Of a stretch of DNA of 64,000 bases, positions 49,960 to 59,558 are shown piece by piece. The stretch is from Candidatus Bathyarchaeota archaeon (GTDB taxonomy: Archaea; Thermoproteota; Bathyarchaeia; Bathyarchaeales; SOJC01). The stretch's first letter is position 1; every line of letters begins with the position of its first letter. The notes beneath the pieces are model-generated. The model saw nothing but the letters and a program-made list of their open reading frames with translations. It was not told where the DNA came from and did no database searches. The stretch spans positions 1 to 64,000 of the forward strand of contig JAGLZW010000009.1 in NCBI GenBank assembly GCA_023131225.1, given 5' to 3'. A program made the translations under genes and the position numbers.

Positions 49960-51312
49960 TCAGGATTGGCTGAAATCATTTAGGATAGTTGCCATAAATT
50001 TAGTTCCCTTTATAAAGCCATCTATGGTCAGGTTTTCGTTTGGAGCATGACCTTTCGCATCTGCGTGACTGCAACCCGCAGAAACAACGGGGCAATCCAA
50101 CCAGTTTCGGAATAGATGCATAGGTCCTGAACCTGCACTAGTAGGATACACAACAGCTTTTTTCTTATAGATTTTTTCCGCCGCCTGAACAACAACATCT
50201 ACAAACTTGTCGGTTACGGGAGTTTTTGCTGGCTCAGTAGAACCATGTTCTATAGCTTCGACATCTCTGAAACCAGTTTTCTGCAAGTGGTTGACAAGCT
50301 TCTCTAGAATTTCGTTGGGCATCTGGTTGGGCACAAGTCTAAAGTCAAGTTTCACCATAGCTTCCTTTGGTAAAACTGTCTTCGAGCCGTGCCCCGTATA
50401 GCCCGTGAGAAAACCATTAATTGTGCATGTGGGACTGTAAAGCAGTGCTTTCTTTGCTTCTATCCCGGTTTTCCCGCGTAAAAACTTTTTTAACCCCAAA
50501 GTTTTCTTTAGTTTTTCTTCTTCAAGCGGAATGTCGCTCAATAGTTGGAGTTCTTCTTTAGAAGGCTGTTCAACGTCGTCATAAAAGCCTTCAATTAGTA
50601 TATCTCCGTCTTTGTTTTTCAAACTGTTTAAAGTCCAGACGAGGCGCCACGCAGGATTTGGAATTAGCGGAGCATTTGCAGAGTGAACATCCCTAGACGC
50701 ACCTTTAGCTTTTAACTCAACCGACAACACACCTTTGAGCCCTAGGTAAATCTCGGGTCGTCCTTCATAGTTCGTTCCGCCAAACTCCCATATTGTAGCG
50801 TCATTGGAAAACAAGTCTTTATGCCGCTTAACAACAGGTGCAAAATGGGGGCTGCCGATTTCTTCTTCGCCTTCAACAACAAACTTTACATTTACAGGAA
50901 CGTCGCTAACAACTTCAAGAAAAGCCTCAATGGCCTTTATTCTCGAAACAATATTTCCCTTATTATCAGAGACGCCTCGACCATAAATTTTTCCCTCATA
51001 AACTTTGCCGCTGAAGGCATCGAATTTCCATTCTTCCAAGGGTTCAGGCGGTTGAACGTCATAATGATCGTAGAACAGCAGTGTTTTCTCTGAATTTTTC
51101 GACTTGAGCTCTCCATAAACAACGGGATATCCATCTTTTTCAGGAATTATCTCAGTAGAAAATCCAGCCTCACACAGCATTTTTTCAACCATTTCGGCAC
51201 ATTCTTGCATCCCTTCACCCTTTGCAGAGACGCTGGGCTGTTTCACCAACCTTGCCACTTCTTGAATGAAGTTCTGCGAATGCCTGTCAATATAGCCATA
51301 AACTTTTTTCAT
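49960..51312 (-). CDS. M20-family peptidase
   Basis: 450 aa from ATG 51312. LLFYDHYDVQPPEPLEEWKF (first metal His/Asp), YGRGVSDNKGN (bridging Asp), VVEGEEEIGSPHF (catalytic Glu pair) and VVSAGCSHADAKGHAPNENL (final His) show a complete dizinc site. Likely a cytosolic dipeptidase or deacylase. It lies 17 bp after a nitroreductase gene and probably shares its transcript. Confidence 0.9.
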   Translation of the reverse strand: MKKVYGYIDRHSQNFIQEVARLVKQPSVSAKGEGMQECAEMVEKMLCEAGFSTEIIPEKDGYPVVYGELKSKNSEKTLLFYDHYDVQPPEPLEEWKFDAFSGKVYEGKIYGRGVSDNKGNIVSRIKAIEAFLEVVSDVPVNVKFVVEGEEEIGSPHFAPVVKRHKDLFSNDATIWEFGGTNYEGRPEIYLGLKGVLSVELKAKGASRDVHSANAPLIPNPAWRLVWTLNSLKNKDGDILIEGFYDDVEQPSKEELQLLSDIPLEEEKLKKTLGLKKFLRGKTGIEAKKALLYSPTCTINGFLTGYTGHGSKTVLPKEAMVKLDFRLVPNQMPNEILEKLVNHLQKTGFRDVEAIEHGSTEPAKTPVTDKFVDVVVQAAEKIYKKKAVVYPTSAGSGPMHLFRNWLDCPVVSAGCSHADAKGHAPNENLTIDGFIKGTKFMATILNDFSQS

Positions 51313-51329
51313 GCCCACAAAAAGCACCG

Positions 51330-51839
51330 TCAGCTTAGAGGTTTGCCGAATTCTTCTTCGAAGAAGGTTTCTGAAATTTTCTTACTCGGTCTAGGCTTTG
51401 GAATTTCGTCAGGCACGCCGATGGGCAGTAGAGCAATTACGCGCTTCTCCTCAGGGATAGTAAGAATGTGCTTCACTTCCTCTTCGTTGAAAGCCCCTAT
51501 CCAGCATGTACCATAGCCTAGGGCAACGGCCGCCAGAGCCATATGTTCCACCGCTATCATGGGGTCTTTTTCATACCATCTTTTAGATATTTCAGGATCA
51601 CCTATAGCCGTTACAATTGCCGCATCATCTGCCAAGAACATCTGATTGTTTGCTGCCTTAGCCAAAGCCTGCTTTCTTTCCGCATCACGCACCACCACAA
51701 AACACCACGGCTGTCGGTTAGCGGCAGAAGGCGCCAAGCGAGCAGCTTCAAAAATCATCTTCAACTCTTTATCTGAAATAGAACCAGATTTATATTTTCT
51801 AATGCTTCTCCAAGTTTCTATTGTTTCAAAAATATCCAT
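51330..51839 (-). CDS. Nitroreductase-family flavoprotein
   Basis: 169 aa. ETIETWRSIRKYKSGSISDK (FMN phosphate-binding Arg-Ser-x-Arg), APSAANRQPWCFVVVRD and GYGTCWIGAFNEEEVKHILT are family signatures. Reduces nitro groups, quinones or related substrates using NAD(P)H. First of two genes with the M20 peptidase. Confidence 0.9.
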   Translation of the reverse strand: MDIFETIETWRSIRKYKSGSISDKELKMIFEAARLAPSAANRQPWCFVVVRDAERKQALAKAANNQMFLADDAAIVTAIGDPEISKRWYEKDPMIAVEHMALAAVALGYGTCWIGAFNEEEVKHILTIPEEKRVIALLPIGVPDEIPKPRPSKKISETFFEEEFGKPLS

Positions 51840-51958
51840 ACTCTTTCTCTCTATCTTGGATTCATACTTCGTAGAACCATATTATCCTTTACCTAATTTA
51901 GGTTTTAAGCAAGAGGCTTTTAATCAGAAAACCGCATTAGAATTCGAGGTACACTAAA

Positions 51959-53167
51959 ATGGTTGAGCAAAAAGATGTTTCAGATTTTCTCAAGCAACAT
52001 GATAGTCAAGCTTCTCTTGACGAGATATCCGAAGGGCTTCACATAGCAAAGTATGGACCTGATTCCGCCTATGCTATACTTCAAGTTTTGAAATCGAAGG
52101 GTGTGGTTGATAGAAAAGGTGAAATGTGGATTCTAACAACCGATGTTGAACTAATTGTGCCTGAGGCAAAGCCGAAAGAGAAAGTTGTCACTGCTGCCAA
52201 AGAAGAAAGCGAGCCGCAACATGATGTTAATAAAATAGTTAAAGCAATGGCTAAGACTCTAGCTAACGCTGTGAAAGAGGCAAGAGAGCCAGCAGACGAG
52301 TGGGAACTTGCCACAAAACCCATGACAACCGAAATCGAACGTAAAGAAAAAAAGCTTAGCTCCCTAGTACTGCGACCGAGCTCCGCAGGAAAAGCCAAAA
52401 AAACCTTGACAGCCCTTCCAACCGGAACTTTCATTGACCACTTGTTTCTCACAATTGAAGGGCCCCCGTTGAATGGTCTACCTATCGTAGGTCAGTTCGC
52501 ACTCACTGGCTTGCCTGGCGCGGGCAAATCAATTCTTGTGGAGGAAATTGCCATAAATGTTTCTTCTGTGGAAAAGAAAGTTCTCTACGCAACGGCTGAA
52601 GACATTTGGCAGAGTCCTTCATCTCGTTTTGACCTGCAGTCTCGCATGAAAGAAAAAGCCGATTTTTTAGGAAAAGATTGGAGTAAAATCCAGGAAAACT
52701 TGTTTGTGCTAGACACGGTCATGTTTCCAGAGCTACTTGACTGGGATACCTTTGCAGAGGTTTACCGCTACGTTGTAGAAAAGGAAAACATTGATTTAGC
52801 CATTATCGACTCTGTGACTGTTCTTGAATCGTATAGAGGCGCACTGAAATACCGAGTTATGGAGTTAGCTAGACACAACCAGAAGAAAGGGGTCACGTGC
52901 ATCTATGTAAATCAACGCGGTAAAGAATCGTGGGATACTTATGAGATGGCAGGAGGCATTGGGCTTGCCCATAACCTTGATGGCACTATAATAGTTGACT
53001 ACGGGCGTGTATACTGGCAGGATCAGCAGATGGACTTGGAAGTGAAGAGAGGTGAGTTCGTCAGAATAGCGCGAGTCTTGGACTGTCGAATGTGCAATTT
53101 CAAACGTGATAGAATCCGCATTGAGATCACAAAAGAGGGTCTATTGAGACCTGTAAAACCTTCCTAG
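51959..53167 (+). CDS. KaiC/RadA-like ATPase with N-terminal winged helix
   Basis: 402 aa. Residues 1-65 form a winged helix (DISEGLHIAKYGPDSAYAIL-type). Then a charged linker and the RecA core: FALTGLPGAGKSILVEEIAI (Walker A), LAIIDSVTVLESYRGALKYR (Walker B), CIYVNQRGKESWDTYEMAGG. No second KaiC domain. It may act in signalling or recombination; targets unknown. GAGG near the ATG. Confidence 0.8.
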   Translation: MVEQKDVSDFLKQHDSQASLDEISEGLHIAKYGPDSAYAILQVLKSKGVVDRKGEMWILTTDVELIVPEAKPKEKVVTAAKEESEPQHDVNKIVKAMAKTLANAVKEAREPADEWELATKPMTTEIERKEKKLSSLVLRPSSAGKAKKTLTALPTGTFIDHLFLTIEGPPLNGLPIVGQFALTGLPGAGKSILVEEIAINVSSVEKKVLYATAEDIWQSPSSRFDLQSRMKEKADFLGKDWSKIQENLFVLDTVMFPELLDWDTFAEVYRYVVEKENIDLAIIDSVTVLESYRGALKYRVMELARHNQKKGVTCIYVNQRGKESWDTYEMAGGIGLAHNLDGTIIVDYGRVYWQDQQMDLEVKRGEFVRIARVLDCRMCNFKRDRIRIEITKEGLLRPVKPS

Positions 53168-53256
53168 AGGCTTCGATTTCGTAAATGGACGCATTCGCTG
53201 ACTAGACGATTTTTATACAGGTTTACATATTCTCCAGCAGAAAGGGGCAGTATTCG

Positions 53257-53796
53257 ATGACAATAATAATAGATGATGCGGGTATAGGAGACCTCCTTTT
53301 CGGTGTGGTCATAGGAGCCTTTCGTGATGAAACACAAGAATTTAGATATGAAATTTTGGATGTCAGATATTTCAGAAGTCAACAATTCCGCCAAAAAGAG
53401 TATCTGAACGAAGCTTCAAAGATTGTACTCCACTTACTGGACAGATTCAAACTCAAAGCAGAGGAACCAATCCACATCTGCAGGGGCTACATCTTCGACG
53501 AGGCTGTTAAAGATTTGGGAAAGAGATACGGCGATGACCGAATCCGCCGAGTCAAAGTGACAGGAGAAACACAACGCCTTACAGAAACAGCTTACCTTGA
53601 TGAAATAAGAAACTTGGGCTACAAACCCCTAAAAGAGAGGGACACAAAGAGGGCAAAAAACTTCTTCCACATGATGAACTGGTTGAAGAAAAACCCAAAC
53701 AAATTGAAATACGCCAAAACTGGCTGGCCACGCCTATCTAGATACCACTTATTTAAATCATATCACCAAGCGGAATCAAGAGAAAACCGAAAATGA
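53257..53796 (+). CDS. Unknown protein, possible RNase H-like fold
   Basis: 179 aa. The N-terminus MTIIIDDAGIGDLLFGVVIG has an Asp pair on a first strand, as in RNase H-like nucleases, and the later VKDLGKRYGDDRIRRVKVTG may be a second strand. The acidic triad is not complete by eye, so activity is doubtful. Divergent from nothing; convergent with the surface protein. Confidence 0.5.
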   Translation: MTIIIDDAGIGDLLFGVVIGAFRDETQEFRYEILDVRYFRSQQFRQKEYLNEASKIVLHLLDRFKLKAEEPIHICRGYIFDEAVKDLGKRYGDDRIRRVKVTGETQRLTETAYLDEIRNLGYKPLKERDTKRAKNFFHMMNWLKKNPNKLKYAKTGWPRLSRYHLFKSYHQAESRENRK

Positions 53797-53814
53797 CACT
53801 TTCAATAAGAAAAA

Positions 53815-54462
53815 CTATTGGTTGATGCCTTGTCGCTTTCTTCTCCACCTTGGCATGGCATAGGCCATCAGTGCGACCATCATTGCAGCCGAAGCCACAA
53901 TTGTCCCAAGCGGAACTTCTGGAATAACACCAGTTGATGTTATAATTTTTGTATCCATAGCTGTATCTGTTAGACCATCATCGTCTGTTACCCTAAGAGT
54001 GACATTGTATTCTCCAGGGATCAAGTATACAAAGGATACCACAACAGGAGATGTTGTGCTCTCATCATAGACGCCATCACCATCAAAATCCCATTCATAC
54101 AAGACGATCGTTCCGTTATAATCATAACTCTCACTAGGGTCAAATTCTATAGGTATACCCACAGGCGCAGTGTGCACGCTCTCTGTAAACGATGCCACAG
54201 GCATATGTGCACCAAACTTCGCTATTATTTTCACTACATCAAAAATGTCTATCTTTCCATCAGCAACAACATCTACGTTTGGATTCCAATACTTGTCACC
54301 AGATTGATAACCGTAGGCTTCCTTCACTACCATAATGTCATCCATATCAACTCTGCCATCACGGTTGACGTCTTCTGGTAAGTAACAAGCACAGGGGCTT
54401 GCAAGGGAAAGCATTATGACGCTAGCTAGGAAAGATGCCAACAGTAGATATGAGAATCGCAT
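53815..54462 (-). CDS. Secreted dockerin and PKD protein with C-terminal anchor
   Basis: 215 aa. Signal peptide (FSYLLLASFLASVIMLSLAS), a two-repeat dockerin (DVNRDGRVDMDDIMVVKEAY and VADGKIDIFDVVKIIAKFG), one PKD unit (IVLYEWDFDGDGVYDESTTS), then IPEVPLGTIVASAAMMVALM and RWRRKR. The PEVPLG-helix-Arg tail resembles PEF-CTERM-type archaeosortase signals. Dockerin and the fragment at 45396 suggest a family of surface proteins. Confidence 0.85.
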   Translation of the reverse strand: MRFSYLLLASFLASVIMLSLASPCACYLPEDVNRDGRVDMDDIMVVKEAYGYQSGDKYWNPNVDVVADGKIDIFDVVKIIAKFGAHMPVASFTESVHTAPVGIPIEFDPSESYDYNGTIVLYEWDFDGDGVYDESTTSPVVVSFVYLIPGEYNVTLRVTDDDGLTDTAMDTKIITSTGVIPEVPLGTIVASAAMMVALMAYAMPRWRRKRQGINQ

Positions 54463-54575
54463 GTTATTTGCTCCATTAACTCTTAACCTTGTTTTTAGAT
54501 ATTAGCCTAGTTTCAAAAATTGACACATTCTAAATTTTGACCTATTGACTGCACGTATGAACTTGGGTTTTTTTG

Positions 54576-55226
54576 CTATGAAAGATTGAGTTTTTTCAAT
54601 CCTTTAAGAATCTCCTCAACTCCAATTTCAGGTGGTATGTCTGTGTCTTCACATTTGAATTTTACAAATGGAGCCTTGCCTTTGTAGTATTCTAGAAGAG
54701 GTTGCGTTTGTCTTTCATAAACTTTCAACCTTTCCTTGATAACTTTTGGTGTATCATCAATCCGCTGATAGAGTTCGCCACCACATTTATCGCAGATTCC
54801 TGGTTTCTTGGGTTTCAAATACCGAATATTGTAGACCTCTCCACAGTTTCTGCAGATTCTTCGGCTTGAGAGTCTTTCAATGATGATCCACTCGGGTATA
54901 AGGAGGAGGATGATTACATCAATCTTCGCGAAAGTGCCAAGTGCCTTCGCTTGTTCAATAGTTCGAGGATAACCATCTAATATGAAACCCCTTTTGCTAT
55001 CATCTTTGGCAAGTCTTTCTTTCAGAACCTCGACTATGATGTTGTCCGGGACTAGTTCCCCTTTGCTCATATACTCCTTGAGTTTTTTGCTTAACATTGT
55101 TTCTTCTTTCACTATCTCTCGAAGAATATCGCCCGTCGCTATGGCCGGCATGCCGAGTCTTAACTGTAACCTTGAGGCATATGTCCCCTTTCCTGAACCC
55201 GGCGGGCCGAGAATTATGAGGTTCAT
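54576..55226 (-). CDS. adk: Adenylate kinase
   Basis: 216 aa. NLIILGPPGSGKGTYASRLQ (P-loop), FILDGYPRTIEQAKALG, and a zinc-binding lid (CRNCGEVYNIRYL and GICDKCGGELYQ, Cys4) followed by RIDDTPKVIKERL. Interconverts ATP, AMP and ADP. The long lid and zinc site are typical of bacterial-type Adk also found in Bathyarchaeia. Confidence 0.95.
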   Translation of the reverse strand: MNLIILGPPGSGKGTYASRLQLRLGMPAIATGDILREIVKEETMLSKKLKEYMSKGELVPDNIIVEVLKERLAKDDSKRGFILDGYPRTIEQAKALGTFAKIDVIILLLIPEWIIIERLSSRRICRNCGEVYNIRYLKPKKPGICDKCGGELYQRIDDTPKVIKERLKVYERQTQPLLEYYKGKAPFVKFKCEDTDIPPEIGVEEILKGLKKLNLS

Positions 55227-55459
55227 TTTTCATGTCTCCTAGGAACTCGTGGTTTTAAAGAAGTTTACAGCTTGGTAATTAAGCATTACTGCAAGAGTAA
55301 TATTGGTAGCTACGCTCTGTACTCAAAAATTGCGTGGATTTTACCTATTTGCTTTAAGAGCCTTCTGGTTGTCTTTCCGCAAAATCTTTTTTCTACGCTC
55401 TTACTAACGTTCCTTAGAACTTTTTCAGAAAGTGAAAATGATCCGCAAAAAACTCAAAA

Positions 55460-55933
55460 TTATTTATGATAAATGTATATTGTGTGTGATGGGTAGCCGA
55501 GCTTTGGGTTTTCACAGAAGTTTTCCGTTTTTACTGGTTTCCACCCTAGAATCTCGTAGTCGTGAGAAACTACTCGTGCACTGGGCTTCAACTCTTTTTC
55601 CAGCTTTGGCTTGACTTTGTCATTCGCGCTAGTTGTGAGATATAAAAACACGACGTTTGCTGGAGAAAGGTTCACTTTGAATAAGTCGTTTTGGACGATT
55701 GTTACTCGGTCTTGGATGCCGAGTTCATGAATAGTTGCTAAAGCTTTTTTGGCTAAATCTTCTCGCAGTTCAACGCCGACCGCTCTGGCTCCAAATTCTT
55801 GGGCGGCCATAATTACTGTTCGTCCATCCCCAGCGCCTAGATCGTAGAAGGTTTCACCAGGCTTTAGGTCCGCAAGTCTTAGCATGTGCCTGACAACTGG
55901 AAGAGGGGATGCAACGAAAGGAGCGATGGACAA
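55460..55933 (-). CDS. SAM-dependent methyltransferase (small)
   Basis: 157 aa. LKPGETFYDLGAGDGRTVIM (motif I), RAVGVELREDLAKKALATIH (acidic strand) and VVFLYLTTSANDKVKPKLEK (motif IV region). C-terminus has conserved SHDYEILGW. Resembles the histone-methyltransferase DOT1-like fold of archaeal aKMT proteins or small-substrate enzymes; substrate unknown. Confidence 0.75.
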   Translation of the reverse strand: MSIAPFVASPLPVVRHMLRLADLKPGETFYDLGAGDGRTVIMAAQEFGARAVGVELREDLAKKALATIHELGIQDRVTIVQNDLFKVNLSPANVVFLYLTTSANDKVKPKLEKELKPSARVVSHDYEILGWKPVKTENFCENPKLGYPSHTIYIYHK

Positions 55934-56000
55934 TCTGTGGATTTCTCCTTCTATGCTTTTGTGTTATCGATTTGGATATTTTAATGTTTGTTGATGTTTA

Positions 56001-56327
56001 CTATGCTACATATGTGGTTTTCTTCTTTGGCATAGTTCGTCTTGCCTCACCGCACTTCAGACAGCTTTGCTGGCAAAGTTCAAGGTATTTCTCCTCGTCT
56101 TCTTTTACGACTCCAGCCGCCTGTTGGCAAAGCTCACTTTGTTCAATGCAACCTGATTCTTTACATAATTTTGAAATGAAGCTACAACACTGCTCCACAT
56201 CTTCTGGGCTAAAAGCAACACGATTTGTCCTTACAAGTAAGCAGAGTTCCCTTGCTAGGACACAAGTTCGCATGTATTTGAACCTGCTCAAGGTTTTTTT
56301 CCTTAATCTTTTCCTACTTAATTCCAA
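56001..56327 (-). CDS. Cys-rich four-helix protein (DUF326-like)
   Basis: Up to 108 aa; ATG 56273 may be the true start (MRTCVLARELCLLVRTNRVA). VEQCCSFISKLCKESGCIEQ and LELCQQSCLKCGEARR give about ten Cys, in CxxxC pairs like DUF326/Csp copper-storage bundles. Possible copper binding; inferred. Confidence 0.65.
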   Translation of the reverse strand: MELSRKRLRKKTLSRFKYMRTCVLARELCLLVRTNRVAFSPEDVEQCCSFISKLCKESGCIEQSELCQQAAGVVKEDEEKYLELCQQSCLKCGEARRTMPKKKTTYVA

Positions 56328-56480
56328 GCATCCTTACTCCAAAGTGTGTATTAGTTTTTTGGTCGAGCAATTTATAGTTTTGGAAGCTTTAATAGCTATG
56401 GCTAATCTGTCTTTAAGTTGTTGGCTGGAATGCCAATACTCGCACATGAATTCGGACAGTGGAATTGGCAGTTCTCTCAA

Positions 56481-59441
56481 CTAATCTGCCCAGAACCTTC
56501 TCCTTAGCGCTTTTCGTTCAGCTTCAAGCACTAATTCAAAGAAGTGATCTGTAGGCTTTTTCTCTTTTTTAAGGATACTTTTAACATCGTCGGGTTTTAC
56601 TCTTCGAGCAGAAAGAGCTATTGCCGCAGTTTTTCCATAACTTGAAATCAATTGTGCAGTCTTCATAGCTTGCTGGTGCATTTTTCTTTCAAATTTAGCC
56701 AGTTTTTCTCCTCTCTTTTCCACCAAGGACCTCACATGATTTTCTTCATTTCTCAGTATTCCTAAAGCGTTGGAACCACACTGTGGACAGACTGGGTGGT
56801 CAGGTAGGTTTTTTATGCGTATCATTTCCAAGTAATCCCAACAATTTGTGCAGATAAAGCTTCGGACTTCGTTTAACAGTCTTGCCTTTGCCGATTCGAC
56901 GAGAATAAACCGCATTCTTTCCGGTGGAATCAGGTCTGTTTTCATGCTAATGCGTTCTATGCCGACTCTTGCCACTGGAGTCGCCGATCCTTGCGTGTCA
57001 ATTTTAGCTATTGCTACTTCGTTCCTTCGAAGTTCGTCTATCAATCGAAGAAGCCTTTCCAAGTCTAAATCTTTAGTGAATGTTTCTTTAAGTGCTTCGT
57101 CGTAAATTGCAGTGCCTTCGAAACTTTTCAATAGCTGCCTGAGGCTAACAGAGCTAAAGTCTGCCCACTTCTTCAGAGCTCCAAACCTTCTTGCGACGTG
57201 AATCATTCGACGCTTGAAAATTCCAGTTTTTACTGTTGCCTTTGTCAAGGCGTCACGTATTATATTGTTTGATGTCTGCCTAAGTTCGTGGAACAGGGCT
57301 ACTATGTTGTCAGCGTTTGTTGTTCCAATTGTTTGAATGAAAATCCGATAGGGATCGTGCTGAACGGCAACTGTGTGGCCAGTTCGCTCTGATAAATAGT
57401 GACCAAGTAGCTGGGCTAATGCACGATTAGTCAAGGAGCCGAAGTTCGCATGTATGATTACGAAGTCTTCCCAGTCTTCTATGGTCATACGCTTGTCTGT
57501 CGGGACAGGATAGTTCTTCTTTACTTGTTCAAATGTTCCTTGCAACGCTCGTGACACAGTGTCCTTGTCTGCCGGGTATTTCTCGGCTAACTGAGTGACA
57601 ACTTGGCTGATTGGCTTCCCTCTCTTTATTTCCCGCTCAACAAAACCTCGAATCTTCCCAACTTCCTGTGACACTTCGAAAGGCACCGGGATTTCTTCTC
57701 CTACCCAACTAGGGATTGCGCCAGTGGGATCATCAACGGATTTTACGTATATCTTATCGCTGTCTATGTGAAGAATTTTCCATGGGCTCCCGCGGATGAT
57801 GAATTTAACGCCTGGCTTCCCATATTCGGCTGTAAAGGCTTCGTCCAAAACGCCTATTGCAGTGTTTGATGGCTCGTCTATGACTAAGTAATGCTTTTCT
57901 GCTGGTATCATAGATAAATTGTCAAAGTAGTACTCGAACAACGCCTTGCTTCTACGGGGCTTTAAGGCAACAAGGTCTTCAAATGAGACCCATGCGATTC
58001 GTGGAAACCGCGTATGCATGTAAGTTAGAATTTTCTGCAAGTCTTCCATCGCAAGGTCAGCATAGGGATAGGCTTTATTGAAGAGTTCTATAATGTCACC
58101 GAAGAAAAGGCGTCTCCTCTTCATCAACAATCCAGCAATTTGGTGAGCAAGGACGTCGTAAGGCTTGTAGGGAACAGCTACAGGTTCAAGCTCTCCACTA
58201 TAAGCCATGCGGCCAATAGCCATGGCTTCCAGCGTATCATCAGAATCCATAGTAACTATAACTCCTTTAGCTATACGCCCGACTCTGTGACCACTTCTGC
58301 CGATGCGTTGAATTAGCCGCGTAACTTGTCTGGGGCTCATATATTGGACAACGAGATCTATTCTACCTATGTCTATGCCTAATTCTAGCGAGCTTGTGCA
58401 AACAAGTCCTTTCAGTTCTCCGTTTTTCAGTCCTCTTTCTGCTGCTATTCTTGAAGGCTTAGCTAATGAACCGTGGTGAATAGAAACTGGAAAGTCTATG
58501 TCCCATATTTTAAAGCGGCTAGCTAGCACTTCAGAAATTGTACGTGTATTGGTAAAAAGCAATACTGATCTATGCTTTTCAATATAGTTGCGTATGATTC
58601 GAAGTCGAGCTGCAACTTCTGGATGAGTATAGAGAGACGAAGCAAGCTCATGGTCTTGAGAAGTTGCCTTTGGGAAAATTATTTTCAACTGCATCTCTCG
58701 GGCAACAGACACTTTCACTATTTCTACTGGTCTTCCGTTGCCTACTAAGAACTGGGCTACTTTCTCTGGGCTACCTATAGTGGCGGATAGACCTATCATC
58801 TGAAATTCGCTGTCGGCGATAGTTCGTAACCTTTCTAAGGCAAGTGAGAGTTGGCTGCCGCGTTTACTGTCCGCCATTTCATGAACTTCATCGATGACTA
58901 CCCATTTTACATGCCGTAGATGTTGGCGCAACACCCATCCGGTTAGTATAGCCTGCAACGTTTCAGGTGTGGTTATCAATATGTCTGGGGGGCTTCTTGA
59001 TTGTCTGGTTCTTTCTTTAGTGTCAGTGTCTCCATGTCGCACCGCTAGTCTTATGTCCAGATTGTTGCACCACCACTGTAGACGCTCCAACAAGTCGCGG
59101 TTCAAAGCACGCAACGGCGTGATATACAAAACCTTAATTCCACGTCGGCGGTCGGGCATTTTAATGAGCAGGTTCAAAAGGGGGAGAATTGCTGATTCTG
59201 TCTTACCGGTTGCAGTTGGAGAGATAAGTAAAACGTTTTTACCTTCAAGAATTTTGGGTATGATTTTTTTCTGAGGTTCCGTTGGAGTTTGGAATCCTCT
59301 CTGCTCAACAAGCCTTCGAATTGGCTTTACAAACAGGTTAAAAACGTTTTCGGATTCAGCTTTCAAGAAAGATCTGAGACTCCAAACGTAGGAAAATAGT
59401 GAAGAAAGCTTCTCTAAAAGTGTTCTGGTTAACAGCTGCAT
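56481..59441 (-). CDS. lhr: Lhr-family DEAD/H-box helicase
   Basis: 986 aa superfamily 2 helicase, unwinding DNA or RNA-DNA hybrids in repair. Motif I LISPTATGKTESAILPLLNL, motif II VVIDEVHEMADS, motif III GLSATIGSPEK, motif VI QRIGRSGHRVGR, then the winged-helix and Lhr-specific parts. A Cys4 zinc site (CTNCWDYLEMIRIKNLPDHP and VCPQCGSNALG) lies near the C-terminus. The 35-residue N-terminal extension may be non-coding. Confidence 0.92.
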   Translation of the reverse strand: MQLLTRTLLEKLSSLFSYVWSLRSFLKAESENVFNLFVKPIRRLVEQRGFQTPTEPQKKIIPKILEGKNVLLISPTATGKTESAILPLLNLLIKMPDRRRGIKVLYITPLRALNRDLLERLQWWCNNLDIRLAVRHGDTDTKERTRQSRSPPDILITTPETLQAILTGWVLRQHLRHVKWVVIDEVHEMADSKRGSQLSLALERLRTIADSEFQMIGLSATIGSPEKVAQFLVGNGRPVEIVKVSVAREMQLKIIFPKATSQDHELASSLYTHPEVAARLRIIRNYIEKHRSVLLFTNTRTISEVLASRFKIWDIDFPVSIHHGSLAKPSRIAAERGLKNGELKGLVCTSSLELGIDIGRIDLVVQYMSPRQVTRLIQRIGRSGHRVGRIAKGVIVTMDSDDTLEAMAIGRMAYSGELEPVAVPYKPYDVLAHQIAGLLMKRRRLFFGDIIELFNKAYPYADLAMEDLQKILTYMHTRFPRIAWVSFEDLVALKPRRSKALFEYYFDNLSMIPAEKHYLVIDEPSNTAIGVLDEAFTAEYGKPGVKFIIRGSPWKILHIDSDKIYVKSVDDPTGAIPSWVGEEIPVPFEVSQEVGKIRGFVEREIKRGKPISQVVTQLAEKYPADKDTVSRALQGTFEQVKKNYPVPTDKRMTIEDWEDFVIIHANFGSLTNRALAQLLGHYLSERTGHTVAVQHDPYRIFIQTIGTTNADNIVALFHELRQTSNNIIRDALTKATVKTGIFKRRMIHVARRFGALKKWADFSSVSLRQLLKSFEGTAIYDEALKETFTKDLDLERLLRLIDELRRNEVAIAKIDTQGSATPVARVGIERISMKTDLIPPERMRFILVESAKARLLNEVRSFICTNCWDYLEMIRIKNLPDHPVCPQCGSNALGILRNEENHVRSLVEKRGEKLAKFERKMHQQAMKTAQLISSYGKTAAIALSARRVKPDDVKSILKKEKKPTDHFFELVLEAERKALRRRFWAD

Positions 59442-59558
59442 ACGTAGAGTCGGCGATTCGCAGTAACCAGCTACTATGCTAGCAAAAATGATTTCAGTTT
59501 GAAAGCTTTATTTCTCCAAAGTATAAGAGATACCAAGCACACGCAGCAGGGAAAAATC

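Noticed and set aside
55909-56484. 191-aa + strand ORF
   Set aside because: Mostly antisense to the Cys-rich DUF326-like gene; Phe/Cys/Leu-rich composition is typical of a shadow frame.
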